Source: Utricularia gibba
Taxonomy: Eukaryota; Streptophyta; Magnoliopsida; Lamiales; Lentibulariaceae
Direction: 5' to 3'
NCBI GenBank assembly: GCA_002189035.1
Contig: NEEC01000008.1
Span: 1,674,001 to 1,738,000, forward strand
DNA length: 64,000 nucleotides
A program made the position numbers and the translations under genes. A model generated the notes under the pieces. That model saw only the letters and a program-made list of their open reading frames with translations, had not been told where the DNA came from and searched no databases. Each line of letters starts with the position of its first letter. The first letter of the stretch is position 1. Positions 1 through 11,066 of this stretch are shown piece after piece.

Positions 1-1
1 G

Positions 2-2538
2 GTCGCGATTAGGGGTATTGTGAAAAATGGGGTGACGTTAGCTACGGCGGGGATATTCACCAGGGCTTTTTATGCTGATTCTACCGACATCAAATTAAAC
101 GATCCTTGGTGGTTTTTTTACGCCGGTGTGTCATGTTTCCTGGTAATTTTTGCCGGAATTATGTCCGGATTGACGTTGGGATTGATGTCAATCGGAGTAG
201 TCGAACTTGAAATTCTCCAACGGAGTGGCAGTCCGATTGAACAGAAGCGAGCTGGTAATTCAATTTCCGCCACCTTTTATTTTGGTACTGGATTGAATAT
301 ACGATGTGTGATGAGAATTTTACACTGGCTTGAATTTTGTGGGATTCCCAGCGGCTATTTTCCCGGTTGTTCAAAAGCAGCACCAGCTTCTTGTGACTCT
401 GCTTTTATGTAATGCTGCCGCAATGGAGGTTTGCTGTTTTTGTGTCATCTCAATGGAGAATACTTGAGATTAGGTTGTGAAACTTTCATCAAACTGAGCT
501 CATCTGAGAAAATTCATTCTCAATGTTGCAGGCTCTTCCAATATATCTTGACAAGCTATTCCATCCTGTGGTGGCAGTCATTCTCTCCGTTACATTTGTT
601 CTCGCTTTTGGTGAGGTACAGTATGCAGCCTCCCTTACATAGTGGTATGACCTTATATGAATTGAGCTTAAGCCTGCTTCTTCGATTGAGGTTAACCAGG
701 TAATTCCTCAAGCAGTATGCTCTAGATATGGGCTGGCGGTTGGTGCAAATTGCGTCTGGCTTGTACAGATTTTGATGATTGTTTGCTATCCTATTTCTTA
801 CCCAATTGGAAAGGTAAGTTTTTGTGTTCGAAACTATGAGCTGCCGATATTTTGCTTCACTTTGTGATATCTTTCTCGTGGCCTCTTCATGTTTCTTTGT
901 GATCCTTTATAACAGAGTTTATCTAGATTTCTCCATGCTGCAGTTCACCCCCTTGACGTTTTCATTTCTTTGAAACTAGTTCTGTTTTCTTTTTTCAGAT
1001 TCTAGATTTTGCATTGGGTCACGATGTCACTTTGTTTAGAAGACCTCAGTTGAAAGCACTTGTATCAATTCATAGCCAAGAGGTGTTCCTTTTATCTTTT
1101 ATTTGATGCGTGAACATCACGACTGATCCTGGAATGAAACAAACATATTGTAGCTATCATCCTCTCGATTTCCTTCTGAAACTCTTCCTTTCTGCTGCTG
1201 GCTCAGGCAGGTAAGGGCGGTGAACTTACTCATGATGAGGCAACTATTATAAGCGGCGCACTAGACTTGACAGAAAAGGCATGCTGAAGAATAGAAAGAT
1301 TCCCATCTTGTTCTGTTTACATGAAATGCATGATTTCTGTAAATTTACTGCAAAATAAACAGTATCTTTGCATGTGCAGACAGCTGAGGAGGCCATGACA
1401 CCCATTGAATCTACCTTCTCTCTTGATGTTGAATCAAAGCTAGATTGGTGAGGCTTAGGCTAGCTATTTTTGATTCATTCTTGCTGAGCTTTCTTGAAAG
1501 TGGTGAACTTGATGGAAGACGAGCATGTATTGTTTCACAGGGAGGCTATTGGAAAGATCCTTGCGAGGGGCCATAGTCGAATTCCTGTCTATTCAGGAAG
1601 TCCAAAGAATATTTTTGGCCTTCTACTGGTCAGTCCATATTTTCTCATGGTTCATCACAAGTTTCTTTTTTCATGAAGGAAACAGTTCCGTTTTTATGCA
1701 TGGCTCTGGCTTAGGTAAAAAGTCTTCTTACTATAAGAGCCGAGACGGAGACCCCAGTTAGCTCCGTTTCACTCAGGAAAATGCCTAGGCATGCACATCT
1801 CTGCACAATTTTTTCAGTTCTCTTGACTGCATACAGTATTGATACATAGCTAGTAAAAGAAGCTAATGTCATTTTGTCACAGAGTTCCGGCGGATATTCC
1901 GTTGTACGATATTCTCAATGAGTTTCAGAAGGGAAGCAGCCACATGGCGGCGGTGGTAAAGGTGAGATCAAGGGAGAAAAAGCTTTCCCGTTTGGGTGAT
2001 GATTCTGAGTTTGTGGGAGGAAGACATTCTGTCAGCAAGGACTCACAGCTGATCGTGCCTCTCCTGGAATCCAACCATGAGAAAAAACCAACCAGCCTTG
2101 CCATCGACATCGAAAAACCCTACCAAAACGGGAATGCAACAATCCATCCTGTGGAGGACATTGAAGATGGAGAAGTGATTGGGATCATCACACTAGAAGA
2201 CGTGTTTGAAGAGCTTCTCCAAGTAAACAAATCATCCTTCCTCTTGCTTTTACTTCAAGCTTTCAGCTTTCCTCATGGAAGCCATTTGCGCAGGAGGAAA
2301 TCGTCGACGAGACCGACGAATACATCGATGTACATAAAAGGTACGGTACACCCTTTTCTCCTGGTAGGGCAACCATTCTCCAGAGCACACGCATCCATCT
2401 TCCTGTGCATGAGCTCTGAGTAGTCTCTTGACTGAAATTGGCAACCGCAGGATACGAGTAGCGGCGGCGGCGGCGGCATCCTCCGTTGCTCGAGCGCCTT
2501 CAACTCGGCGATTAGCTTCTCACAAGGCCGGTACGTAG
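2..2538 (+). CDS. DUF21/CBS-domain membrane protein (CNNM type), 5' partial
   Basis: Plant member of the CNNM/CorC family: a DUF21 transmembrane region followed by a CBS pair. The family is linked to divalent-cation transport, but the plant members are poorly characterised. Exons: <2-254, 352-428, 532-615, 700-813, 999-1082, 1207-1278, 1380-1447, 1541-1628, 1715-1788, 1883-2222, 2294-2340, 2451-2538. All phases join, giving 462 visible residues. The frame stays open to the window edge with no in-frame ATG, so the start lies upstream. Seen: an [14 protein letters not shown] membrane segment in exon 1, the conserved [10 protein letters not shown] and [20 protein letters not shown] blocks, GHSRIPVYS in CBS1, and [20 protein letters not shown] at the CBS end. 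A usually basic residue after LD is Trp in LDWEA. Two introns need GC donors (1279 and 1789). The stop at 2536 makes the tail shorter than in Arabidopsis relatives; CCG|GTACGT there could be a further donor. Confidence 0.93.
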
Positions 2539-4309
2539 TTCCGGTTTCAAGTGGCCCGCCGTGTCTCTTCCCGGGAACGTCTTGTGTCAGATAAACGCTA
2601 TAATGATTAGAGGAATGACCAGCATAATATATGCTATAAATATTATTAAAAAAATTAAATGGTCCACGAGAATTTCGGAATCAGGCCTGAGGCCCAAATA
2701 GAAAGGACCGGACTGAAGGCCCAAAACATTAAATCGGCCCAAAATGAGCTCCTATCTCTTCCCCTCGTTTGTGTTGAATCTGTTTATTGTGCGTGGGTCA
2801 CTTGTCGCTCATGGCAGCAGAGAAGAGGCAGAGTGCATGTCCACACAATGACAATTGAAAGGTGAGCCTTGCATTCTTAATCTGAGTTCGACTCAATTCG
2901 AATATAAATTGCTCATTCGTTATAACAATCCTTTTTCATGCTTCTCCCACTCAGAAAAATTGAAACCATCTTTCTCGTACATTTTACAACAACATAAAGC
3001 AAATACACTGAAGATGCCCAACATGCCATTTTCAAATGTCGTGCAAGTCAAGCCATCTGAAGCCAAATACAAATCTGGACAGAATACGTGATGAGGGTTC
3101 ATCCAGACAACTCTATTGACTTACCTATTAGCATTGTGTATGCTGATAGGTGTGCATAACAAGTAGGATCTGTTCTAAGATCCCTGATCTACGTAACAAT
3201 ATGGCTGATATGGAGGCGACGGAACACTAAAGTTTTCTGCCACAGAGAAGATCCGGCTTCACTAATTTTCAGCAACATTCAATTCCTTACCTTTTCCTGG
3301 ATTAATAAGAGAAGCAAACCTGACTCCACTAGACTGATATGGCAAGAGTGGATTACGTGTCCTGTGGGTGCAATATGCAACTCCACAATCAGTTCGCACC
3401 GCCTGGGACCGTAGATACAGGGGCTTTAGAGCCCTGGTGTATAGCAAATAGTAGAGACTACTTTATGCAATAGTGTAATGTGATGTATGATTTCTAGTAA
3501 TAAGATAACCGATCAAAAAAAATCTATCTTGTGCCTGGTTTATATAGCAGTAGAATGAACGATAAGGAAGACAAGCACGGGAAGGAGTGCCCCTTGTTAT
3601 GGATGGTGCTCATCTTCTTCTGGCAAGGGACACACAGAGAAGCGCACATTCCTATGATAAAAAGCTAACCCAGAAACACCAAATGGTGATGCGTCCCCAC
3701 GTGCGTACAGTACACCACACCACTCCATCCGGACGGGCGAGATTTGGATGGACATCTGGAGCGCACGTGAAGCTGCATTGCATTGTATGTTTTATACCCA
3801 CTCCAGATTCTGCAACCAAATGGAATTCCATTGCCAAACAGTTATCAACAGAACGCTCAGATTTTTTTTTTTTTTTTTGGTTTGCAGCAGATGAATTCTT
3901 TACAGCAGCAAGTATGCTGTTTATGGTACACCAAGCCAGCAAGTAAAAATCATATGACTGAAGAAGGAGAAAGAATTCATAGCACGTGACATTACAGTAA
4001 CCTAAATCTGTCCAGAGAGGGTAAGACAGACGGACCCCTTTACACAAGGCATATTTGAGAGAGAGTACCGCACCTAGAAGCAGGTGTCATTGATATTGCA
4101 TCATGGATGCTAGCCACCATGAGCCCAACAATGCATGCTGTGCTGACATTGTTGATTGTCCCACATCATTTGTCTTCGCAGTTAAAAAACATCTGCAACT
4201 GCAGCCAACCCAACAAAATCTGAACCTAAATTTAAATCCCAACAAAAAAAAAAAGAAGACCTCAGTTAAAGAGGGTGGCTGTTTACCTGAGGAGCTGTCA
4301 CGCAGAAAA
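2539..4309. other. Intergenic region between convergent genes
   Basis: This gap holds the 3' flanks of the DUF21/CBS gene (+) and the HUA2-like gene (-). No gene was recognised. It contains homopolymer runs near 3870 and 4250. A short minus-strand stretch around 3180-3450 has splice-like signals and a 20-codon open piece rich in Pro and Tyr, but it matches nothing I know. It may belong to a long 3' UTR. Confidence 0.5.
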
Positions 4310-7300
4310 TCATCTAGGTCTCCAGTAATCAGAAGCTGGAATGCACAAAAACTCGATCAGTTATAGGAGAGAGAAGAATTTGAAAGCTCACCACAGGAAA
4401 ACCACTGCAGGGGAGAACCTCTATTTTCAACAGGAATGGGGCCTTCACAATGGCTGTAGTGATTTACATGCCTATGGTTCACAGGGCCTGGAGGACAATT
4501 CCATCTATTGTTAGGAAACGAAGTCTCACGGGGTGGTCCATTATATTGTGGTGGAGCATGATTCATCCTGCTATTATCTTGATAGCAGGGGCCTGGAGAG
4601 GGGACAACAGAGAAGAATATTCAGCTCAATATCAAGCAACCAAGAGCCTACAATGAATAAGTTAGAGAGATCTAGTTACCAGAATTGTATGGGTATGGAG
4701 GCCGCCAGTGATCTCCTGGATGATCACGATAGTTAAATTTATTTCTGTCCCGGTGTCTGTAGAAATTATTATTTTCAGGATTGCGAGAACGGTATCTATT
4801 GTAATGTGGAGGAGGGTTATCTCTACGCGGTTGTTCCCTCTCATGAATGTACGAAAATTGACTTGAGGTGGCAGGTTGCGGAGGCCTCCAATGGAAACCT
4901 TTGCCATACGGGTCACTTCTCTGGAAGTCACTAGAAGCTCGGCCAGAAAGATGGGAGTTTGGCCGATTGACAGGACAGGCACTATTGGAATCAGGCAGCT
5001 TTCTAGGCGCCTGGTCTTCAAAATATCCATTGCCCTGACGGCGATGATGGACAGGATCCATTGTTGATTTTCCTCTTGGTGGATCAGATTGGCTGCATAC
5101 TGATTCCCTGAATTCCCTATTGCTATTCTGCACACGAACAAACAACACAAAAAAAATTGATAAAATATATGAACTTCCACCAACAATCTGGATATCACAC
5201 GCACAACAAAAAAAAATCTTTATATAAGAAGGCGGACAAAAAAAGAACCTGAGAATTCGAAAAACGCTTTGAGTCAAGATCATCAAGCTGGGGTGGAGGC
5301 TGCTGAGCGCATCGAGAAAATGGAGCAGATGCGAGCTGGGCATCCTCTTGCTGACGTATAAATGATGGCTCGTTGTTATTTGATGGGCAATGTGAAATAT
5401 GAGTGCTATCTGTTCCAGAAGTGCTAGGAAACGTAGCGTCAGCTTCACAAAACGGAGCTACATCCTCCATTTCAAGCTCACCCTCGACATCCTTCAAGAT
5501 GCAGGCACGTTTCTCTACTCTGGGAATTGGAGTCTTTTCAGCATCCTGACTATCAACATTATGCCATATAGATTCACAGTTCTCTCCATCAGATTCATTT
5601 CTTCCATCACTGTCACATCGCACAGGAGGCATACAAAAACCTGGAAGCTGAATGCTTGAATTACTGAAAAGAAACAAGGAACAATTCAGGCCTCAGGGGA
5701 ACCTGTGTAAGTGCGAAAAACACATCAACTCATTAACTTGCCTTCCATATTCGTCTACCAGCATACCCTCCATTTGTCTAACAGGATCATCAAAAGCTCT
5801 TTCATTTCTTTGAGGACGACGGGAGCCAACCACAGGGTATGGACAACAGAAGGCCTCAAGCTCTCTGATGTGATGACGGATTATGGGTTCTGGAAGTATT
5901 TTTCTATCCAGCCACACCTTCAGAACCTACTCATTATGCCAATTAATTAGATATCGCCATTGAACTGAACATCGAGAATGTTGATCAGGTGGATTGAAGC
6001 ATGAACATATAGAGAGAGATTACTCACTTTTAAACACTGGCGATGATTTTCACTAGAGCTACTGCTAGGAGGGGCGGCAGCAGATAACAGACGCGGCAAC
6101 ATGGCCTGCACCGAGGATATATAGACACCTCCATCACCTGAAAACAATGTAATAAATTCACCCTAAAATTTCCCCATTCAATGAAATGCAGTAAACAATA
6201 ACCGCAGCCACACAGCAAGCTCATTCACAATGGCAATGCCTTCATAGAGATAAAATAGCACTTCACCTTTCATCATCCGAGAGCATTGAGTGATGGAATC
6301 AATAAGGAAGAACAGATTTACTTTTTTGTGCGAACTTGACTCCCGTTCCAAAACACAAACCAGTATTTCCACCACCTAAAGCATAAAGAAAATTCAACAT
6401 TACAACCTGGTTAGAAGAATCTATGCAGTCATACCCTGACATATAAGATTTACTGGTCAGAAAATTCCAGGCAAACGCCAATTATTTGCAAACATGAATA
6501 CCTTGGACGCAAAACCAAATTTTGCAGCATCAATAGCCATTCGTGTAGCACGACCAATACTATCTTTTGTCCTGGTCAATGACCCTACCATGGTTTCAAA
6601 AGCTAATAAAGATTCTTCTCTGCTGCTTGACGTGTTTGAAGAATTGAATTTTTCAGGATGCATGTGTGAATAAGGACTTTGTGTGATGATATTATCCAGA
6701 GTGGGGTCATTTATCACACACTGTTTGCCCTTGGAAGAACATGGCGGAGATTCCCTTGCAGTCGGATGTAGACCATCAGTTGGCAACGAAGAAGGTTCAA
6801 AAGTGGTTCTCTGATCACCGAATTCGCAGGCAACTGAAGCAAATTGAGATTGATCAAGACCATCTGACAAGTCAGTGTGGGTTAAAATAGCATTTGAATC
6901 CAACGATGGTAGACACACTTTATCTTCAGAGTCAAACCTACAAAGATGGAAAATAGAGAAGGAACGCATACATTAGTTATGCTCACAAGCTGGAGGGAGG
7001 TGATGAATGATGATGCACGAAGACTGGAAAAATACTACCTCTTTTCATCCTGTTTATTCTCCATTGGAAATTCGCTGGTGTTACACTGATTATCAGCTCT
7101 ACCGTCTGCATCATTGAAAGCGATGGGGTTGATGATCTCAGGTGGAGCTACAGAAATTTCCTCTATAGTGTTTGAATGTGAAATCATCTGTGAAATAGCA
7201 TGATCCGGATTTTCTTCCATGCCAGCTTCTGCATTTCCTTCTACATCGCTGAAATGTGAATTCATCTGCAAAATTCCAGGATCTAATTTTTCTTCTACGA

Positions 7301-10300
7301 CATCCAAGTTGAGGCTACCAATCTTGCACTGATCAGTTAGGGAGATTTTTGGACTAGCAGACAATTCATCACCAGCTGCAGCTGAACCACAATTTTCATG
7401 AAGCTCAACCTCCAAGTCACGACCAGCCACAGTTGAACCAAAATTTTCATGAAGCTCGACTTCCATTTCTGTAACTAAATCATCAGCCAACGACATCTCA
7501 AGAGGACAACCTTCAGTTTTCACATATTCACATACTTCTCCTTCGTGATTTGCATTGTCCAGAGGAGTTTCAGAACAATCTGGCAGCACCATAACAATTT
7601 TTGTGTCATTCTCCACTTGACCCACACATTGCCCAGATTCATGATTATTCACATCCCTTTCTGCTCCAGACAATATTTCAACTGATTCCTTCTTTTCTGG
7701 AAGCAGCTCATAGCAGTCCTTCACAGAAGCACAGTAACTATTGGAGTAAACACTAATAGCAGGAGAATCATGGAGAGACCCTTCGCAGTCATCAGCTGCA
7801 TTAGCAGACATTGCCTCCAGTGCACGATGTATACGTTTTGATGGAGGCAATGTAGCTTCTCCATCCATGGAATTTCTCTTAATGTCCCAATGATGAATTT
7901 TTTCCTCAAGACTTACACTTGAAAAAGATGAATTTGGTCTGCCTTCCTTAACACTAGGAGCCTTAACTGCATAAGATTTCACACAGGTACCATGGCAATG
8001 CACAGACGGACCTTCAGGATCTTTAGACACTTCTGCCTTGTTAGGCACCCAGCCATCTTCTAACGATGATGGAGATGATCTGCCCATTCGTACTCTGGCT
8101 CTCTTTACCAATGGCAAGTGCTCATCACCGTCTTCCTTGACTGTTATTTGGGTTTTCTCAGGAAAACCAGGTGAAACATTGAAAGAGTTTACCACTTCAG
8201 CATCAGAACAGACAACAGCTTTAGATAAGGTAGTATTGTCACTCCCCTGCCTTTTTCGGCAGTGCATTCTTTTCTTCTTAATTATTGCTGTATCAGCTTG
8301 AAAGTTAAGCCTATTGATTAACTCGGTTTCAAGTAAACTGTTCTCAGTCGAAATCTTGGCTCCCATGGGTTTACTATTAATGTCAGAAGTTTTGCCATCA
8401 TTAATACTAACAGTATCAGATTCTAATGACATAATTTCAGAGCCACTTTCTTCATTACCATCCTCTGACATACTCCCACGCAGATCCGGAGCCTGTCCTT
8501 CAGAATCATCAGACAATTTCATGATCCTCCTGCTTCTTCTCAAATTCCGATCCTGAGGCACATTAGCCCCAGAGCTTCTAGTACGCCTACTATACCCACT
8601 CCCAAGGCCTTCAGTATCTGCATGGGAAGTACTTCTGGACCTAAGAATAGATTTCTTAGACTTGGAGGAACCATTTACCTGATAATATCTCGTTTTATTC
8701 CCTCGGGAATCAGACACAGGCATAGGTTCTGTGGACTCTAAAGCAGATGATGCCTCAGGAACCTTTTTCTCCCCATCATGCAGAGGTAGGTCACCAACTG
8801 CAGCCATAGCTGTCTCACTTAGACAGTGAATATCAATGCTGATCTCAGTTTCATGTACTTCAGCCGTTACCAAGTCAGCTTCCACTTCACGTTTCACTGG
8901 TGTAGTTGTTGACTGTTTAGAGTTGCTTTCATTAGGTACAATGTTCTCTTCAGAACCATTAGGTTTACCATCTGTATTTTGTTTACTCAACTTTTCAAAG
9001 CACTCAATTATCTCATTTACTGCTCTACCAAATTCAGCACCTTTACCATGGCGTCTTCCCAAAAGGGACACCTTTTTCTCTTCCGTAAATTCTTCTATGT
9101 CCGCAGGGTTGCAGAATGCACTGAAAAAGCACCATAAGTTTAGTTACGCTCATGAACATAATCCCCCCCCCCCCAAAAAAAAAAAATTAAAAAGCTGTAA
9201 GGAAATGCTGGAGTGTGTATTACCAAGAAAAAAACATTTGAAACCACGCAATACCCCGGTTAACGAGCCATAAGGGGGAAAAGAGAATAGACAGTGAAAG
9301 TTCAACAAAGTCTACACACTTTAAACGTATAGTTACCCAACCAAACAATACAAAAATTGGAAAAAAAATAAGCATGCTACATAATTTGAAAAACCTTCAA
9401 TAGAACTTAAAACGATTTTGTAAAACGCACATAACTAAGTAACCCTTTAACATAAGTACAAAGCTGAGTTAAGGACAATTTTCGGAGAAGGGACATTTCC
9501 ACAAGAACTCACATCTGGTCACCACCAAAAAAACACACTACCACTTTCTTTGAATCAGCTGTATGGCCCCACTTCTCAGGGTCACCAACCTGCCATGGGA
9601 AAGCAGAAAAAAAATGTAATTTCCTGATTCCAGCTTGCATAAAGAGTATGGGAATAAAATAAAAGCAGCCTTATCATAAAAATTCCAAGCAGTAATATTA
9701 TCAGCCAAATACACAAATATATCAAAATAATCAATCAAAAAATAGAATACCTGCCTACAATATTATCTAACAAAGAAAATCCATAAAAAAACGAGAAGCT
9801 GTTTCAACCCAGAACAGTCTCATTTACATACCATAACAAGACATCGCACTATGACATAGGCAAAAGCAAGTAGCAAGAATACTGCTAATACCATTTATCC
9901 AACAAACATTATAAATTTTGTAACATCTATTCAAATATTCCTATGTTCCCGCATCAGTTGATCTAGGTTGAACCGAATCAAAGTAACTTCATGCACACCC
10001 ATTTTTAGGATGCGTCTCAACAAGATAACACGTGACAGCAGAAAGTAGCAGCTACTAGATTAATCAATAGCTAAAAGTCCAATTCTAAAAATACTGCATC
10101 TTCAGCTAGAGTGCAATATAGTAGTAAAAAATACCAAGTTTTCTCCTTGAACCATGAAATCACCCCATGTCTCTCTCTCTCTCTCTATCTATATGTCTTT
10201 TCCTACTAAGCTAACATTAATCAAAATCCAATTTCAAAATTGAACACTCTTTCAATAATTTAAGCAATGACGAGGTTCAAAGTTAGACTAGTATAACCTT

Positions 10301-10536
10301 AATCCAGATCCAATTGGAGCAGATACCAGCCGACAGCAGAAAAACACCATAAACAGTGAAAATGCGAGACACACAAAAAATACACTTTCCCAAAGAAACA
10401 AACAAGTAAATTAAAGGCGTACCCTCGCAGGCCACGCCGGAAATCCTTTCACTTTAGCGAGCACGAGTTCCCCCACCTTCCACTTCCGCCGTGAGGCAGC
10501 TAGTCTCTGGGCAGAACTCCTTCCTCTAGGGGCCAT
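4310..10536 (-). CDS. HUA2-like: HUA2-like PWWP and CID domain protein
   Basis: Family role: HUA2 and HULK proteins are nuclear factors affecting processing and expression of floral regulators such as AGAMOUS and FLC. Exons, transcript order: 10536-10423, 9589-9513, 9120-7039, 6937-6502, 6375-6267, 6137-6028, 5917-5742, 5663-5249, 5127-4680, 4592-4392, 4335-4310. All phases fit and give 1397 aa, close to Arabidopsis HUA2. The PWWP domain (about residues 19-90) starts with WKVGELVLAKVKGFPAWPAR. The 694-codon exon 3 is a low-complexity acidic and Ser-rich linker. A CTD-interacting (RPR) domain lies at about 850-1000, with SLTRTKDSIGRATRMAID, FFLIDSITQCSR and RLLSAAAPP. The family block GMLVDEYGSNSSIQLPGF follows, then a Pro/Tyr/Arg-rich tail ending DYWRPR. 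PWWP wording is closer to HULK2/3 than to HUA2. The exon 7 donor is GC (5741). The last intron is only 56 nt. Confidence 0.95.
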
Positions 10537-10882
10537 AAAGAACTACCAGACATCCATACAGAAACTCCAAAATACACAGAGCAATTCAAGAAACCCCAAA
10601 CCCAACAACAATTCACATTAACGCAAAATCCCCCGGCTCTCTTCAGTGTATCAGCCACAATACACCCAAAACAAATTAAGAGAACACACCCCAAAATCAG
10701 TAGAGTTGAGATGCAGGAGGAGACAGCGTGGATACAGTGGCTTGTGGTAGGCTCAAAAGACGCAAGCATAGAAAATCAGAAAGAACAGAGGCGTTGTAAG
10801 TAATGAGTTTCTTTATCAGTTCGATTTTTAGCTGCGAGCGTAGCTAACATGCGCCGCAGCCTCCTTAAGCCCGTGACCGGAG

Positions 10883-10936
10883 AGCCCACTTCAGTAACTG
10901 GAATGAGGCCCATTTCTTCACCTCGGCCCAAGCCCA
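10883..10936. promoter_or_regulatory. Cluster of site II (TGGGCY) elements upstream of HUA2-like
   Basis: Four copies of the plant site II core occur within 54 bp: AGCCCA at 10883, GGCCCA at 10908, GGCCCA at 10925 and AGCCCA at 10931. They lie 350-400 bp upstream of the HUA2-like ATG, within the 530-bp gap to the MED33 stop. Site II elements are bound by TCP factors and are common in promoters of housekeeping and growth genes. Function here is inferred. Confidence 0.5.
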
Positions 10937-11066
10937 GATATCCGTCCGTACAGTGAAAATTGCATTTGGAACTATAGCTTCTTCTTACACCTACATGTTG
11001 TCTAAGCTAGGAGTGTTTTACTCATCTAAAACATTATTAACTTGTTAATTAAACCATGATCTGATC

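Noticed and set aside
4357-4392. HUA2-like stop at 4357 as the real C terminus
   Set aside because: The spliced alternative ends in the family-typical WRPR motif and fits phase, though the intron is very short; kept as a finding.
8038-9273. Plus-strand open frames opposite the HUA2-like large exon
   Set aside because: They are shadows of the minus-strand coding frame with no recognisable domains.
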